Below, one piece after another: positions 38,801 to 53,800 of a DNA stretch of 64,000 nucleotides. A program made the translations under genes and the position numbers. The notes under the pieces were generated by a model that searched no databases, was not told the origin of the DNA, and saw only the letters and a list, made by a program, of their open reading frames with translations. Every line of letters starts with the position of its first letter. Position 1 is the first letter of the stretch. The stretch lies in contig CM063249.1 of NCBI GenBank assembly GCA_032158295.1, positions 13,248,078-13,312,077 of the forward strand, read 5' to 3'. Source of the DNA: Pycnopodia helianthoides (lineage: Eukaryota; Echinodermata; Asteroidea; Forcipulatida; Asteriidae).

Positions 38801-41800
38801 ACTGACAAAGATTTAAGTATGCCCATTACTATTGGTGAAATAAACACCGTCGTTGTTGTTGCCAAATTTACACACCAAGAGAGTCAAATTTATCCACCCA
38901 GTTTTTGCAGTAGACTGCATGGGTTGGGCATGGTAGCACAACTGTGCACAAAACAATCTGTGCCAACTTTATGTGTGTGACTGTGTGCAATGTCGGTCAG
39001 TGTAATGTTGACTTAGTCTTTAGGCACAAGAGCACCATGCAAGAAATGCATCACTATGCAAGAAATGCAGTCTTGCAAAAACAGGGATTTTTTTTTAAAT
39101 GAGTACCAGAACTGACCTAGTTCATAATAAAGGCTTCATTATGTGTTTTTTATACTGTTTTTAATACTGAATTTCTAGAGGTCAGATTAAATATGATTGA
39201 AATAGGAAGTCTGTCATGCCTGACGACGTTTTTTTTTTTGCATCATAATTTCTGATTTTAAGACAAATTTGTTCAATACCACAAACAGGCATGCAACTGT
39301 AACTTCACAAAAAAAGAGGAAATTACAAAATTTCAATGATTTTGTACAGTATTTTTCAATTTTGAATGGTAAAACTGAGAATAAAAAAAGAGGAAATCAG
39401 CTGATCCGAGGAAAAGTTGCACAAGTACAGGATAGACATTAGGCAGCCCTAATACCCTAAAACTACTTTAGGTTTAGCAATTGGTTTAGTTATTAATTTA
39501 GACTTGCAGGGTTGGTAGCTCTCTTAGGATGTCCTCACCACATCGGTTGATGGTTTAAGGTTCAAGTACATAGGCACTCTGGATGGCAGTTCACTTCCAC
39601 CATTCTTTTTTGTTTCTGTTTTAAGGCCATTGTTTAAAATCATCTGAGAAATCTTTTTAATTGGAAAGATCATGTTTTGCTAGTAAATTGAACATTCATA
39701 CAAACAACAATAATATTGAATGACTGTTTTTATTCCAAATTCAGGAACATACCCCCATAACCTCTCCAAAAGAAGGATTTTTCCAGTGAGAACTTTTCTG
39801 CTTGGTCAGAAGATTTTACAATTTGTATCTTTTTGTTCAAATACTACTTTTATCTTTTCTGGTAATTCCATCGAGACTCGGGTTACGGCGAACATTTTAA
39901 TCGGAAATCTAGTTTTCAAAAATGATTCCTGCAACCTGAGTTGTTGTAGCAAATGTCAACAAGCCAAGCCAAAATGTATCATTTCCCAAACCAGACTCCC
40001 GATTCCTGTGGCCAGTGAGTTGTCGTGGAATTGTCCTCTTGAACTTTCTCAAAATTCCTTTTGTGTAGTCTCAATTCTATAGAATTACACCCACTCTCTC
40101 TCTCTCTCTTACAGATTGGAGTTACAATTCTAACACAGTAAGAGTAACCTCTCTGAAATTTAAAAACCTTTGAATAAGCCATTTGCAAGTTAGATTTGAA
40201 TAATGTCTGGCACAGTGACTTGCTTGATCACAAGTTACTGCTTCAATCTGAATTCCTCAGACTATCGAGACAGTTGCTACGTCACATGATTCAGAGCAAG
40301 CTTTTGTTTAGTTAACGCAAGAGACGGCGAACACCCATACACAAGTTGTATTGAATGTGTATGGCACACTACATGTAGTACTAGGGTTTGCTCATCTGGA
40401 GGTTATCCAAAAGCCATAATGGCAACTCTCTCTATAACCTGAGGAATTTATGGACTGAGTAAGTCAATGCCAAGCCTTTGTTCAAATCTAACTCACAAGT
40501 AGCTTATTGTATGACCTGTTTTTTTCCCATGAGAACGCCATCCAGAGTGCCTATGCCCCGACCAACGTTTAGCACAATTTAAAACTAAGCCCTATTTATC
40601 GGTTTAGAATCTAACGTTTAGACTTGCAGGGATGAGAATACAATAAGCATTGTAGAATACATGAAAGTCTTACCCCTGTATGGTCAAAATGAGAGTAGAA
40701 GAAAAAGGGTGTGAAAGAAGCAATTATTGCACAGTAAATTTGCATGGATTCTAAACACCAACCAGGCCTGGAATTTCAGCTTAACCAAAGCTTAACCATG
40801 GGATTAGTGCTCCTTCAGATTTCACTTTAGAAACTGTAGCCCATGGAGAACAAGAAAGAGGCCTGCCTCTATTAGTACAATGAAATTCCAGACTTGTAAA
40901 GGAAATGACAATGTTAAACATATTTTGTAATATTCATGAAGCAATTGGCCAATCACTAGAGAGTCGAGATTATTCTGATCCTCGGATTGGTTGGCTCACC
41001 CTATGAACAACATGAAAACCTTCAGGATCAGTTAATCGGTAGTGGAAGGAAAGAGCAATGAACAAGTGGGAAAATGTTGAGGTGGATATGTTATACCTAT
41101 ACGGAAAGCTTTGTGTTTAGGGAAAAAAAGGGTTATTGAGCTACATTTAACCTGTACAAACGTTCCTTGGGTTCACGTGTGACGTCATTGCAAAGAGTCT
41201 ATTTTTGGTTTGATTTACTTCTAGTAATCCTGGCCATTTTAGAAAGAGTTTTGTCTTGCCATCTGATTCCAAAAGCTGCCTTTTTTGTTACTGTTCCATG
41301 ACATCACTAGTACAGGACAGCAACAAATATTACTTTCTTGTATTGTTGCATGTTAGTTGAAATCTTGGCCTAATAAATAATAGTAATGAGAATAATAATG
41401 GAGCGCAATGAAAGTCAAAATTGATCAGGGCCCGGGAGCCCAAAGCTTTATGACCAGGATTGTAGATTACAATAACAACCAAAGTACAAAAGGTACATTT
41501 TCTCCTTGAGTTTCTTTAATTTGCTAAGTAGCATAAAACTTTACTCAGCGGAAAAAGTTTTGGCTTAGTCAAAAAACAGGTCACCGGCCAAAGCACTATG
41601 CTATGTTTATAACTTTTGGCTGGTTCCCTGCTATATTTTTATTAAGCAAATTTATCTAAAAACCAATACTATTTGAAATTGCTATGAACACATTGGATGC
41701 CTTAATTAATATAAATATTTGGTACTTTTAAAAGTACCTTTGATTTCAGTTCGGATAATGTATTTAGATATTAAGAAATTTCCCCAGTTGCTGGAACAAA

Positions 41801-44800
41801 TTTTATCTCTGTATTTTAAATGCCAGTGAACGTTGTACATATGTATTTTGAGGACTGTTTTCAGCCGAAGCACCAGAGTGGATCAATTTTCTTTCTTTCT
41901 TTCAGAATTAACACATCAAAATTGAGTGACAAAAAGATCCTTTTTTCTCCCTCATATTTTCTTCTTATATATTGTACACAATGAGTTTCTAATACCTATT
42001 CTTCACTACATGATTAACAACATTAAACTGCAAATAAAGACAAATAAAAATACAATGACGAAATAATATGATAAGAGAAGAGACAAAATAAATTGAAATA
42101 CCTACTTATGTGGGGGGAATGAATTTTAATAAATGACAGAGTGTTTGTAAGCATTAATACGCACAACAAAAGGTTTTCACGTTGGGTTGGATCACCGTCA
42201 CTTCACTGTACAAAGTTGAATGTCAAGAGAACAGGTTTGATACCTCACACTAGGCAATCGCCTTTGTTGCCCCTGGATTTTGCCTCGGTGCCCCTTAGAA
42301 GTTTAAATGTCCTCGTAGAGGTACCCTTTACCAAGGATGAAAAACCTTGGTGCCCTTGCACTTTCAAAAACCAAGCATCAGGCTGCGCCTGCTAACTCCC
42401 TTTACTAGGATTCTTTCTCACTCGAACAAAATCCAACACCCTAACTCACCAACCAAACTGTTGGTCTCTGCTTCTTGTGGTTTGCCTGAGATTCCACAAG
42501 AAGCATAACCAGTTCACTGGTGCAGTCCTCAGCCCAACAGAATCCATCGAACACACCAAGCTGTTGGATTTTGATGGGTCGGGGATGGTTAGGGTTTTTA
42601 AGGACAAACTGCCTTGCCCTTACAAGAACAAAATATCAGGCCTGGAGTTAAAGATTTGTGTCTCTGACATTGAACAAGGGCACAATATGGGTGGATGAGT
42701 TGATCAACTATTAATGTTCCAGCTACAGTGATCAAGTCAGCATCTGTGTGCCATAAAAGCTTTATAGTGTAGGTCCAATATATGTAAAGCAAGCCTTAAA
42801 TATCCATCTTTAAGGGGCAAGGCAATTTACATTTTGCAAAGGCCAATTACATTATGAGAAAGTCTATAAGAATATTTTGAAGGAGCACCAAGGCCAAGGC
42901 CACACGCACAAAGGCCGAGCCCAGGGACACAAAGGCCAAACCCAAAGGCATTAAGGCCAAACCCAAAGGCATTAAGGCCAAGCCCAAAAGCACCAATGCC
43001 AAGCCTATGGGAACCAAGGCCAAGCCCAGGGACACAAAGGACAAGCCCAGAAACACCAAGGCCAAGCCCAGATGCATTAAGGCCAAGCCCAGGAGCACCA
43101 ATGCCAAGCCTAGAGGTACAAGGCCAAGGCCAAGGCCAAGGCCACAAGCACAAGGGCCAAGCCAAGAGACACCAAGGCCAAGCACAGGAGCACCAATGCC
43201 AAGCTTAGGGACACCAAGGCCTTCCCAGTGGCACAAAGGCCAAGCCCAGGGGCAACATAGGCATTGTTCCAGGACTGCTAGAGGTATTTACATTTTCAAG
43301 GAAGACAGACAGACAGGCACCCGGAAAAGGGTTTGTTAGTCATGACTTTCCTTGAACAAAATTTATCAGCTGGTTACAAAATCAAATAGCTAGTTTTTAG
43401 TGAATTTCTTCCTACAAACAATAAAAAGTATCATTATACATGCATATTTACACACAAGTTTAATATACATTGTAACACATGTCATTTTGTACAAACAAGC
43501 AGCACAAATACATAAATTAATACAGTTTATATTAAGAGTTGGCATTCATCTTTTTACCTTGAGAATAATGATATCTTTGAATCAGTAAATTTTAGTTTTG
43601 TCATATTTTGTTGAGTATCATCGATACTTACGTTAACGTCTAGGACCTGCTCCCACTTTGGTTGGAACAGAAACTTGATTCCATCTATAGCGCCCTCTAG
43701 CATGATACCATTGATGAACAGCACCAGGAGGACCAGGTACGGGAACGTTGCAGTGAAGTACACCACCTAAGGAAAAACAAAACGAATGTGTACTTTTTTA
43801 TTAAGACCTCATCTTCACAGTCTGTTCAATCTCCTGCCTATCTGGCTCTTGCCACAAAGTTCCACAGGAGACTGTGGAGACTAAGTCCACAGTACACTAG
43901 CCAGGGGTTATCCATGCACACCCAATGCTAGCCTAGAAGACTGTATGATACTTTGTGGCAGTCTGTGGTACCAGTGTATAGGAGGGTGGTATTTAACTGT
44001 AAAATAGCTATACAGTACATGCCTTTAGATTATTGAAGTTTATTGTCCGTCATTCTATCGTAATGTCTGTCTGTCTTGTCCGTGTTCCGCATCCCAAATC
44101 AAGCAATCACTTATTGGGACATGCCTCCATTTATGCAGGCCTAGAATTCTATCTTTCTCATTTTACAAAGGACGCTTCTATTGTTCCATTACGAAATGTA
44201 AACAGGAACCTTTACAGGGGCACCAAGGCCAAGACCTGGGCCCAATTTCATGGCTCTGCTTACCGCCGAATTCTGCGCTTGCGGTGACCATTCTCCGCTT
44301 ACTGTTCAAGCGCCGAATTTCTGCGCTAGCTGTGTAAGCGTAGAATGCCTAGTAACGTGGAGTACGCACGCGCACAAGCCGAAATTCCCCGCTTACCCGT
44401 GAAATACGCTTGACGCAAGCGCCGATTCTTTGCTTACGGTAAGCAGAGCCATGAAATTGGGCCCAGGACAACAGAGGCAATGGCCTCCGTGTACAAGTAA
44501 GTGCTGAGCCTTGCGTGTGGGTTTGGGTTTTCAATCTCTACCTGAATGAGTGGCTTTTCCCTGCTTGTGGTTTTCCTCCCACATCTACTGACATTTCATT
44601 ATGTCTTCTCTACACAAGTATCTTCAGATCTACGGGTTACAGTACTATGATGGTCACTTTTTGAGGGTATCTTGGTGTTATAATACCAGAAAGATTTAAT
44701 GATTACAATAATGTACAACATTTTGTTCAGATTTAAACTTGCATATTGTGTATACAGTATGCTACTTTCCAACATGTATGAGACATTTTTGCACTAAAAC

Positions 44801-47800
44801 AAGACAATGAAAATACTGAGTACTACTCTGAAGGTGACCATGATGCTAAACTTTTAATTTTATCCCCTGGAAAGGTTTTATCCCCCGAAGGACTTTTTCA
44901 TTTAATCCCTTTGCCAGGGTTAAAATGCTACTGTTATGATATTAATTAGGGAATAACAGTGTTAGGACACGGTCTTCACTGTATGGTAATGAATAGGTTG
45001 GAGGCTACAGTCACTGTTAATGGACCTGGCCTTGGGCTCGACCCATTTACAGCGGCCAGCCATCAACCAAGGTTATTATTGTAATGCAGTGATGACTGGG
45101 TCCTCATACTGATATTACCATTACTAACGAATAAATTGTAAGAATTTGTGTTTTCTTTCCACAGAAATTCCCAGGGCCGTCTTTTGGCTGTCGAGTCTTT
45201 TCATAACCATGATTAAATGTGATGCATATTTATAAAACACCAGACTATGAGCGCCAAAAAATTAGCAGTACCATATGTGGAAACACTTTTATGGGTAATT
45301 TGCTTAATGCTTTGCGTTAGTTAGATTTTTATGTGCATTACCAGCTGCCAAATAGAACACTTTCAACCAGTAGGCCCAAACAACATGGGCTGATCACAGG
45401 GTCAGGCATTCCAAACTCAAGTCCAAACAATTTGGTGTAGAGTTACATAAACATAGGAGGAGGAGGAAATTTGAGGAATTGAGCCTCCAACTTCCTAGTT
45501 TCGGTATTGATAAATAATAACTAAAACTCAGTTGTGATTCTGACACTTATGTTAGTTTCTTTTTCTTTCACCAATGAATCATCAGATTTTAAAAGTTTCC
45601 ATTCCATGGTTTAGTTTTTTAAGGTAGCCTTCACGATAAATGTACTCTGTCAAATAACTAATCCCAGCTCAAGGATGTGATTCAGGCAAGCGAGCCGCAA
45701 ACTATAGGCCAGCGACCCATAAATTCAGGCACTCTACCATGACCCCTCAGCCATTTCCGGCCAATTGAATCCCCTGCTGTACAGAGATAAAGTCATAAAA
45801 AATAGGCTAATCAAAATGATACAATGAATTTCACAAAGTTTGGCAACCGACCTGAATTTTTTTCGCGACCCACAACCTATAGTTGTGACAATAAGATTAA
45901 GTCTAAAAAGGGTATAAAACACATTCTAAAGGGCAACACCAAATTGTCCTCTAATGTGGCATGTCTCTAATACAGAACTATAATTACAAGGACATTATCA
46001 CATCGTTTAATAAAGAGCGAAACAATGTGGTTGTTCTTGAGGGCTTTCTTGAAGACATTTGGAGTTGGAGACGGATGAATGTGATGTGTAAGCTAAGTTC
46101 CAAATCTTAGGCGCAAATGACCGAAAATCATTATCAAATGAGATTGTGTATGTGTCCTATGGACACTCTTTGTCCTGCTCTTTGAGATTGCCGGTGATAA
46201 GACCGCTGAGATTATGACGGGGTTGAATAGTGATGACAGTTGAAGACACCGTTTGAGGGAGGAAAAATTATGTTTTTATCTTCCTGGTGATAACTCGTCC
46301 CCAACAGCCTGGAGGAAAATGCACAGGACGTGGCGCTCTCTCATACCGACTAAGAGCCATGCAGCAGCATTTTTAACGCCAGAGTTCAGCTACATGCATA
46401 ACATGTTCCTGTGTCTAACATGAAATCCTTCCAAATTGGAGTGTAAGGATCCAAAATGCCAAAACACCTACATGTAAATGTGCCATATGAAAAAAACCTT
46501 CGAGCTTCTAGATCACACAACAGAAAGTAACAAAATCTTGGCTGTTTATTGACGGATCTCTTAAAAATTTGTATTAAATGAAAGGGGAATTAAAGCAAGT
46601 GCTTCAATTTTGTTAAGCCAAAAATTTAGTTCTACAAAATGGTGGACAGTGTTAGTTCACAAGGTAAAAGGAAAACCACACAATTTCGAGGGATATTTGT
46701 GTGAGTCATACTCTTAAGACATCTTTCCAACCATATTAATTTCATAACAAATGCTTTTATAGCCCGAAGTGCCAAATCCGAAGGCATTGTGCCCCTTTAA
46801 CACTAGACTGCTGATTGGTGGCGAGGTTATTATTTTTGTTGTGATTCTTCTCATTTTTTTCCCCCAGAGTTTTTTCTGAGGTAGAAATATTCCTGCCTCC
46901 ATGGTCTCAAGTTTTGCTGTGATAATTACCTGTAAGCCAAGAGAAACTTGATGCAAAATTACTTTAGAGGCACTGCTCATTATGGTTAATCTCTATCACT
47001 AACATTTTCCACTATTACTAGTATCAGGCAATCCCAACTACAGTTGGGCCGTCACTCATATTGGGTCCTAACCATAGTTGGGACGATATTAAAAGTTGGG
47101 ATGAAACAGACAGATTTCTTACCTTGCCTGAGGTCTTCAGTCCTTTGAAGAGACAGAGATATACAATGATCCAGGCCACCAGCAGCAGGGCAAACAACTC
47201 CCAGCGCATGCTACCAGTGTCATCGATACGATCAGTTATCTGCAAGACGCGGTTACTGAAAACAAACAAAAAAACAACAATGAAGGCTTTTAACCCTTTA
47301 GTCCCTGAACCGCCCGAGTTTGCTGAACATTTTTTAGTTTTCAAGACTCTCTAAGTGAATTACTAGAATCATGGTTTAAAATATTCTAAAAGATACACAA
47401 GGCTTGATATTTAGGTACAACTTTCGTCCTTTTCGTTAGAATTGTCATTGAATAACATCTTATTTCAAATTTCGGAGGAGACATGTCCCAAGGGAAACTA
47501 ACAATAACAGCTATCGTTAAAAATTCATGGAGGTTATTTTTCATAAAGTTAAAATGAACACAATAGTTTTGAAGGCTGTTAACTGGCGTCCCGGTCGTGA
47601 CACTTGTGTCCCTGAGCAAGACACTTAACTATAATTGCTTCTCTCCACCCAGGGTAAAATGGGTACCTGTGAGGGCAGAGATGGTTCTTGTGGTTGATTT
47701 AGCTTAGTAGCGCATATTTGTTGCATGGACTGTATACTCCCAGGGAGCTGAGATGGTTTAAGGAATGAAACTAATGGCCCAGTGACCAGGGGTACTAAGT

Positions 47801-50800
47801 GTGAGCGCTTTGAGACGCCCATCGGGTGTGTAAAGCACTATATAAAAACCAAATATTATTATTATTATTATCAAAAAGTCAGTATAGATCCCTTGCAGTG
47901 ACGTCACATGTTGCTTACTGTCCGCACATGGTCTGCCATTCTAGGAGTCCAGTTGCACACATTTAATTATAAAGTTTAAATTAAGGTTTTTAATTTTAAA
48001 TGCTTTTGAACTCATTTGTATACTTTACAAATTAATACATACTTCTTGTTCCAATGTTCTTCGTTATGTTCCACTCAATAGGAGGTAAGTCTGAGCGTTC
48101 CCAGATTCAAGCATACATGTACATTGCACCATGGCAGAATCACAGTGAGTGCCTACTCAATTTTCTCACACGACAACATCAAATCACGAAACTAAATATG
48201 AGAACCATTATTGTCTTTCCTTCGCCAAGTCGGGGTTTCATTAAGTGGCAACGATATTTTCAAAGGAAAACGATTACTCAAGAAGCTCCAAAAATAATAC
48301 CGCGTACGGGCACGAATTAAAAAAAAAAAATACCAATGTGAAGTGGTTAAAGGAACATTACAGAATTGGTAAGAAAAGAACTTGTAAAATGTACTCTTTG
48401 ATCACAGATTTACATAAAACTTACACGGTATAATGATGATGATAGTAGAAAACATCCCTTGAAATATTTCTGTCTGAAATGCCATATTTGATGAGAAATA
48501 AATAAACTAATTTTCCAATCGGAGTTTATCGCTCAGTGAGCGTTTTATTCATTTGTTGAATCTATATGATTTCATGCAAATGTGTAATCGGTTTTTCACT
48601 ATTTTCTCATGACCCAGATGGAAGATCGATCTCAAACTTCTACAGGTTTGTAAGTTTATGTATATGGTGGATCACATAAAGTGCTTACACTGCCAGCAAC
48701 TGTTTTGTTAGCAAAAACCAATTCTGTAATGTTCCTTTAATATAGACCAATGAACTTAGATTTTAACTCACTGGAAGTATTCCTCCGTTGAAGAGACGGT
48801 GTTATTGGGTTTGGTTGATCCATTCAGTGTCAAGTAGTCCTGGTGTGAGAAGCAATTGGCAGTGTTCCAGGTGTTGTTACAGCTATCCCATGGTAGTTCA
48901 CTCTGCATGGAAGCGATGAGATAGAACAACGCCCAGGCAATGATGACATTGTAGTATGTGGTCAAGATGAAGGAGATCATCACTGTAGCTAGACCAGTAC
49001 CTGTATAAACAGAACCAAAGCACTAATTTTAAAGATATGCTGCTACAACATAAAGAACCAAACATTTGTAAAAAATTCTTTGAATGATTTTGAAAAGATT
49101 GTGATGCTTCAAAATGAAAAACCATAAAATAATTGTATGTATGCCGCGCATACGTAAAGTACTTGCAAGACAAATCAATTGTACATGGCTGATAACGTGA
49201 GATAATTATTTCAACTCATTAGAAGTATGCAGCATCGGTGGCCAAATGGGCGCACAGGCTGCTAATCATTCAGAACAAAAATCTCTAATTGCATTTAATC
49301 CTGGGTGAAGAGAAGCAACTATGGTAAAGTGACTTGCCCAAGGGCATACATGAAAGTTTCAGGGGTCGATTTCACAAAACTCTTCCTAACTTAGGACTGG
49401 TCCTAGGCAATGCTAAGAGATAGGACTAGTCCTAAGTTAGGATCAGTACTTAGGACTAGTCCTACCTCTTAGCATTGCCTAGGACTAGTCCTAAGTTAGG
49501 AAGAGTTTTGTGAAATCGACCCCAGGACTGGTATGTAAACCCACACTCTGATGACTCTCATCCTGTCGATGCGCTTGACCTCTCGGCCACCACTTGCTAC
49601 ATGTTAATGTTCTGTACTTGTTATGCTATGTATTTGTTCATACGTACACTTATGTAGTCCATTATTAAAAGTCAATGACAAATTGCATCAGTTACAATCT
49701 TTTCAAAAAGTCTATTTCAAGATCCAAAAGACATTAAACCTTGAAGGGAATTTTGCTGATTCTTTATATTACACATTTGTACCTCTCAATGTATACCGTG
49801 CCTGAAATGTGCCAGAGGGTGTCCTCCCCATTACCCCCCCCCCTGAAAAAAAAAGTTCCCAAACTTTAACACACTCCTTTCCTCTTGAACAGATGTACCC
49901 CCTAAAATCCTCTAAAGAATTCTTGAGATTGTATATATTCGGTTTGCGGTAACACCATGTGTAAAAATATCTACTTGCTGTGTAGATTTGTTCTTTAGAG
50001 AACTTGTCTTGCTATTTATTCTACTACCGTGGAGTAGGTTTTTTCGGAATTCGGGAGACTTCTCAGTTCTGAAAAGAACTGTCCTGCTTATTAACTACTA
50101 CCTGGGCGGGAGGTAGGAAATCGGCCTGGACTACTACTTTAGCTTTGTGGATGGGGGGGACTTCTCGTAATTAACTACACTGCCCCAGAGATTCCCAGAA
50201 CACGATGGAGACACAATGGAGACACAATAGGAGGGGGGGTACATCAAGCAACATATCGAGAATACTAAAAGTGTGGGTGGGTGCTCATAAATCTTCTCCT
50301 TCTGAGTGCTCTGTATCATAACACAGGGCCAAAGTAAAGTATGCATTGTTCCACCCCTTTGACTTCGCTCTTGAAGGGGCACAGCATTTTTTCCTCTGGT
50401 AAAGGGCCAGCCGCATAGACAGGACTTTTTCAGTGGGGGGGGGGGGTGGCACAGGGGGGGGGATTTCTTTCAATTGGGGAAGCCCAGGGGGAATGGGTTT
50501 GTCAGTGGTGAGGGTCATGCTTTTATTTTGGGAGGGGGATGCTGCAGGGGGCCACCATCCTCTTATATTCTTGCAGTTGCTCGTGGTGATGCGTGTTAAT
50601 TCGAGGCCTACAACAACAACATGAGTCCAAACAATAAGCTCATACGCTCCACTGTTAAGGCATACCATTTCCTATTCTGGCCTGCTTACAAACAATAAGA
50701 CAAATTAATGTTTGGTAGCACATCTCACCAGGAGGTCCCTTTGGGCTAGAGAAAAGGAGCAATCAATGGAGGAATAAATAATCCAGGATTAGCCTCCCCT

Positions 50801-53800
50801 AGCCATCGTAATCCAGAACCTCAAATACATCAAAAATTGATAGTATAAAGGAGCCCCCAAAATAATCATGAAAACTAGTCCGACAAGCAACTTTGGTAAA
50901 GCAATCAAAACTTTGTACAGTGTATTTCAGTTTCCTGTGGCACTATTTTTGTTTCTATTTTGAAGAGGAAATCAGCTGATCATCTGAAAAATGTAACATC
51001 CGGTTGTCAAGTCATACTAAAGGCGAAAAGTCAATAAATGGGTGAGAAAAAAGAACTATAATTTTAGAATGAACTAACTGACGGATGCAGGCAGACTAAA
51101 CCTTTGAGATACACTACATGTACATGTATGTATGTCAAAGGCAACACCATTAGCCTTCTTGAAATATGGTTGACACTATACATGTAGGAGAGCACTGTTT
51201 GGTTTGGGTGTATACAGACAAATTTACCTAAGCTTGGGCGATACCACGATATTATCGAATATCGCGATACTACTTCTGAAACGATTACGATATCGTGTCA
51301 CGTTTTTTTTAATCGTGACATCGGTAAATCGCGATATCATTAAGTATCGCGATGTATTTCCTAGCCGAGACAATCTTGCAACAATAAATCTCCTTGTCGA
51401 CGCGATATTGCAACAATAAATCTCCTTGTCGAGATGATTTGCTGCAACAAAGAGTTGCAAGTCACAGACCGCAACCGTTAGATTCCCAAACAGATCCGAT
51501 CCGACGGGGTTTAGTCTTGGGAAAAAACCAACATCAAAGCCTTAGCGGTCAGGCGGTCCCACACAGACGGGTGTTATCACGTGCATTATCACGTGCGTGT
51601 TGCGGACGTGCGAGTGGCGTGATCTAATTAGCTATGCACACATAAAGAACAGTCTGTCATGCGCAGTTCACACATTAAATGTGTGTAAGTAATAGGCCCA
51701 GGTTTTCATACCATAGGTTTAGAGTAAAACCAGAAGAATAGGTGATTGGAATAACGATAGAAATGATAGGTCAATCATAGCCACAACTCCCACCGTGAGA
51801 TTTGTAGTAGATTGACGTCATAAAATAATAATCGCGATTATATCGAATATTGCGATATATTCTCGACGATATATCAGGGCTGAGAAAAAGCGATATCGCC
51901 CAAGCTTAGATTTACCCAAACCAATCAGTGCCATCATAATGTGTCCACCATATTTCAAAATGGAATTGAAGATGATATAAGATAAAAACAAAATCTTGTG
52001 ACCAATACGAGCCCCCTGTCGTAAGCCAATGTAAGTATTGGTGTCCAGGCCCTGCAGACAAAAAGGCCTGAAACAGGGATCCAAAGTTTAAGAGTTAGTA
52101 CAGCATCGGTCTAATCGCCGCTGAGCGGCTTGTAGTTTAGATTTGTCAATAGCCATGACCCATTTCAGTAGCTTCATTAGTGAACAGTTTCCCTTGAATA
52201 GCACATAAAATTGCTACACATGACAAAATATCAGTCGCCACTCAAAAATCATCATGCTAACATTCAGTGTGCAAAAACATCAGTCTCATTTGCTAAATAA
52301 AAAAAAAATGCTTTATGAAATTTTTCCCTGTAACAAACAAATCTAACTACATGATTTTATTTGATTTTATGATCATTGTAATTTTTTTGTACTATGACTT
52401 AAACATAGCTCAATTAAACTCATTGTGTATAATTGATTTCATAATAATAACTGATGTGATTTCTTGTTTCATTCCAAAAGGTGCATTTTGTACGCCATCA
52501 CCTTGAAGAAGGGTTACAACAATATTTTAAGACTCGAGAAAGAGAAAGACTCTGCTAGGGTCGAAACGTCAGGCCACTAACCAATTTTTTGCATTTATAC
52601 TACAGGACAGGTCCTTTTGGTTGGTAAGCAGTTTGCAATGTCAGCTAATTCTATTTTCTCAACAATATTTTAAATAATACAAAAACGGTTTACATCATGA
52701 CGGATGAGTTAGTGAAAAGCACTAATTTTAGTTTAACTGGTGCAGAATTGAGTTCCTTTAACTTAGCAGACAGGCAACATACTTGGCTAAGCAATAAACA
52801 ACGCATTTTTCTTGAGAGATTATTTACAAATATATATTTGTCTAAGTGTATTCATTATACATGGTTTTTCTCAGAGAATAAGGCCTGTAGGCCTACATCA
52901 GACAATAAACTTGCACACACAATAATAATGTTTTTAGCCCTCTTGCTGTCTGACCATTCAATACCATTCACTGTGGTTTTGAATGATAGATAAACTATGG
53001 CAGCCTGCAATATGATACCATGAGGGAATGCATGTGCACATCACACAGTTAGTTCTGTGCACAGTTGTGCCACCGTACACAACCTTGGCAGTCCAATGGT
53101 TTCAAATGGTTGGTCAACTCACTGGAAAATGTTGCCAAGAGTCACTGACAGTAGGAGGGTTTTAATAAAATTGTATGCTCTTTACAATTGTACATAAACA
53201 TATTCACAAAATGTTAGTGCCATACATGTACATGTAAGTCAGGGCTGTAAAAACTTGTACAATAATACAAATCTCAAAATATGACCAACAGCCAAACAAT
53301 GGCTCTGAAGTGTTAACAATTAAGTGAACAATAGAGGATCAGTGAGTCCATTGAATGAACATTTTGATGGTCAGTCTGTGTGTGAGGAGGTCAAGGATAC
53401 CCATAGTTGACCCTGTATGATTTGTGTGGTGTTTCTTTGTTTCTTTGTTTGTTGTTAGGGTTTTTTGGCTGTGAAATACTGTTCATCTGTGTCCTGTGAT
53501 AAATGAATCGAATGAAATGGAAAGGGGGTGTGCACAGGTAAAGCTTACACATTTCCTTCATAGCGCAAATTTGCTTTGTACAGTTGTATAGATTGAATTG
53601 AAATCCGTTTTTAACATGAAGTAATTTGGTTTATGGGCAGGGCACGAATTTGGGGGGAAAATCCACAAGACCACAGGACTTGTATAACAAAATTTTTACT
53701 GGACCAAAAATAATTTTACAATACCAGATTTAAACTGAGAAAAGACGTACTTGCACAGTTTAACTTGCATTTAATTGAACAAGCACTAAGCCATATAAGA

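Larger units (their letters stand above)
31791..43631. other. SLC6 intron 5 (11.8 kb)
   Basis: Holds a G/T-rich degenerate repeat (33565-33735), a fold-back SINE (38065-38285), a truncated TIR element (39287-39421), a CT microsatellite and the minisatellite at 42877-43262. The rest is AT-rich sequence in which I see no exon or element with clear ends. Confidence 0.5.
43767..47122. other. SLC6 intron 4 (3.4 kb)
   Basis: Holds the TIR element at 44237-44465 and the palindromic element at 44950-45120. The remainder shows nothing I can name. Confidence 0.5.

Noticed and set aside
39720..40082. Open frame of 120 codons on the plus strand in intron 5
   Set aside because: Begins and ends in AT-rich unique sequence with no domain, signal peptide or matching splice sites.
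42847..43236. Open frame of 129 codons encoding an LGL-rich repeat protein (minus strand), with others on the plus strand
   Set aside because: Entirely the product of the stop-free minisatellite unit, which is open in several frames on both strands.
50285..50668. Open frame of 127 codons, Pro-rich
   Set aside because: The Pro run comes from a G-rich low-complexity tract. There are no domains and no splice partner.
52697..52993. Open frame of 98 codons on the plus strand in intron 2
   Set aside because: No family resemblance and no splice partner; the composition is like the surrounding AT-rich intron.
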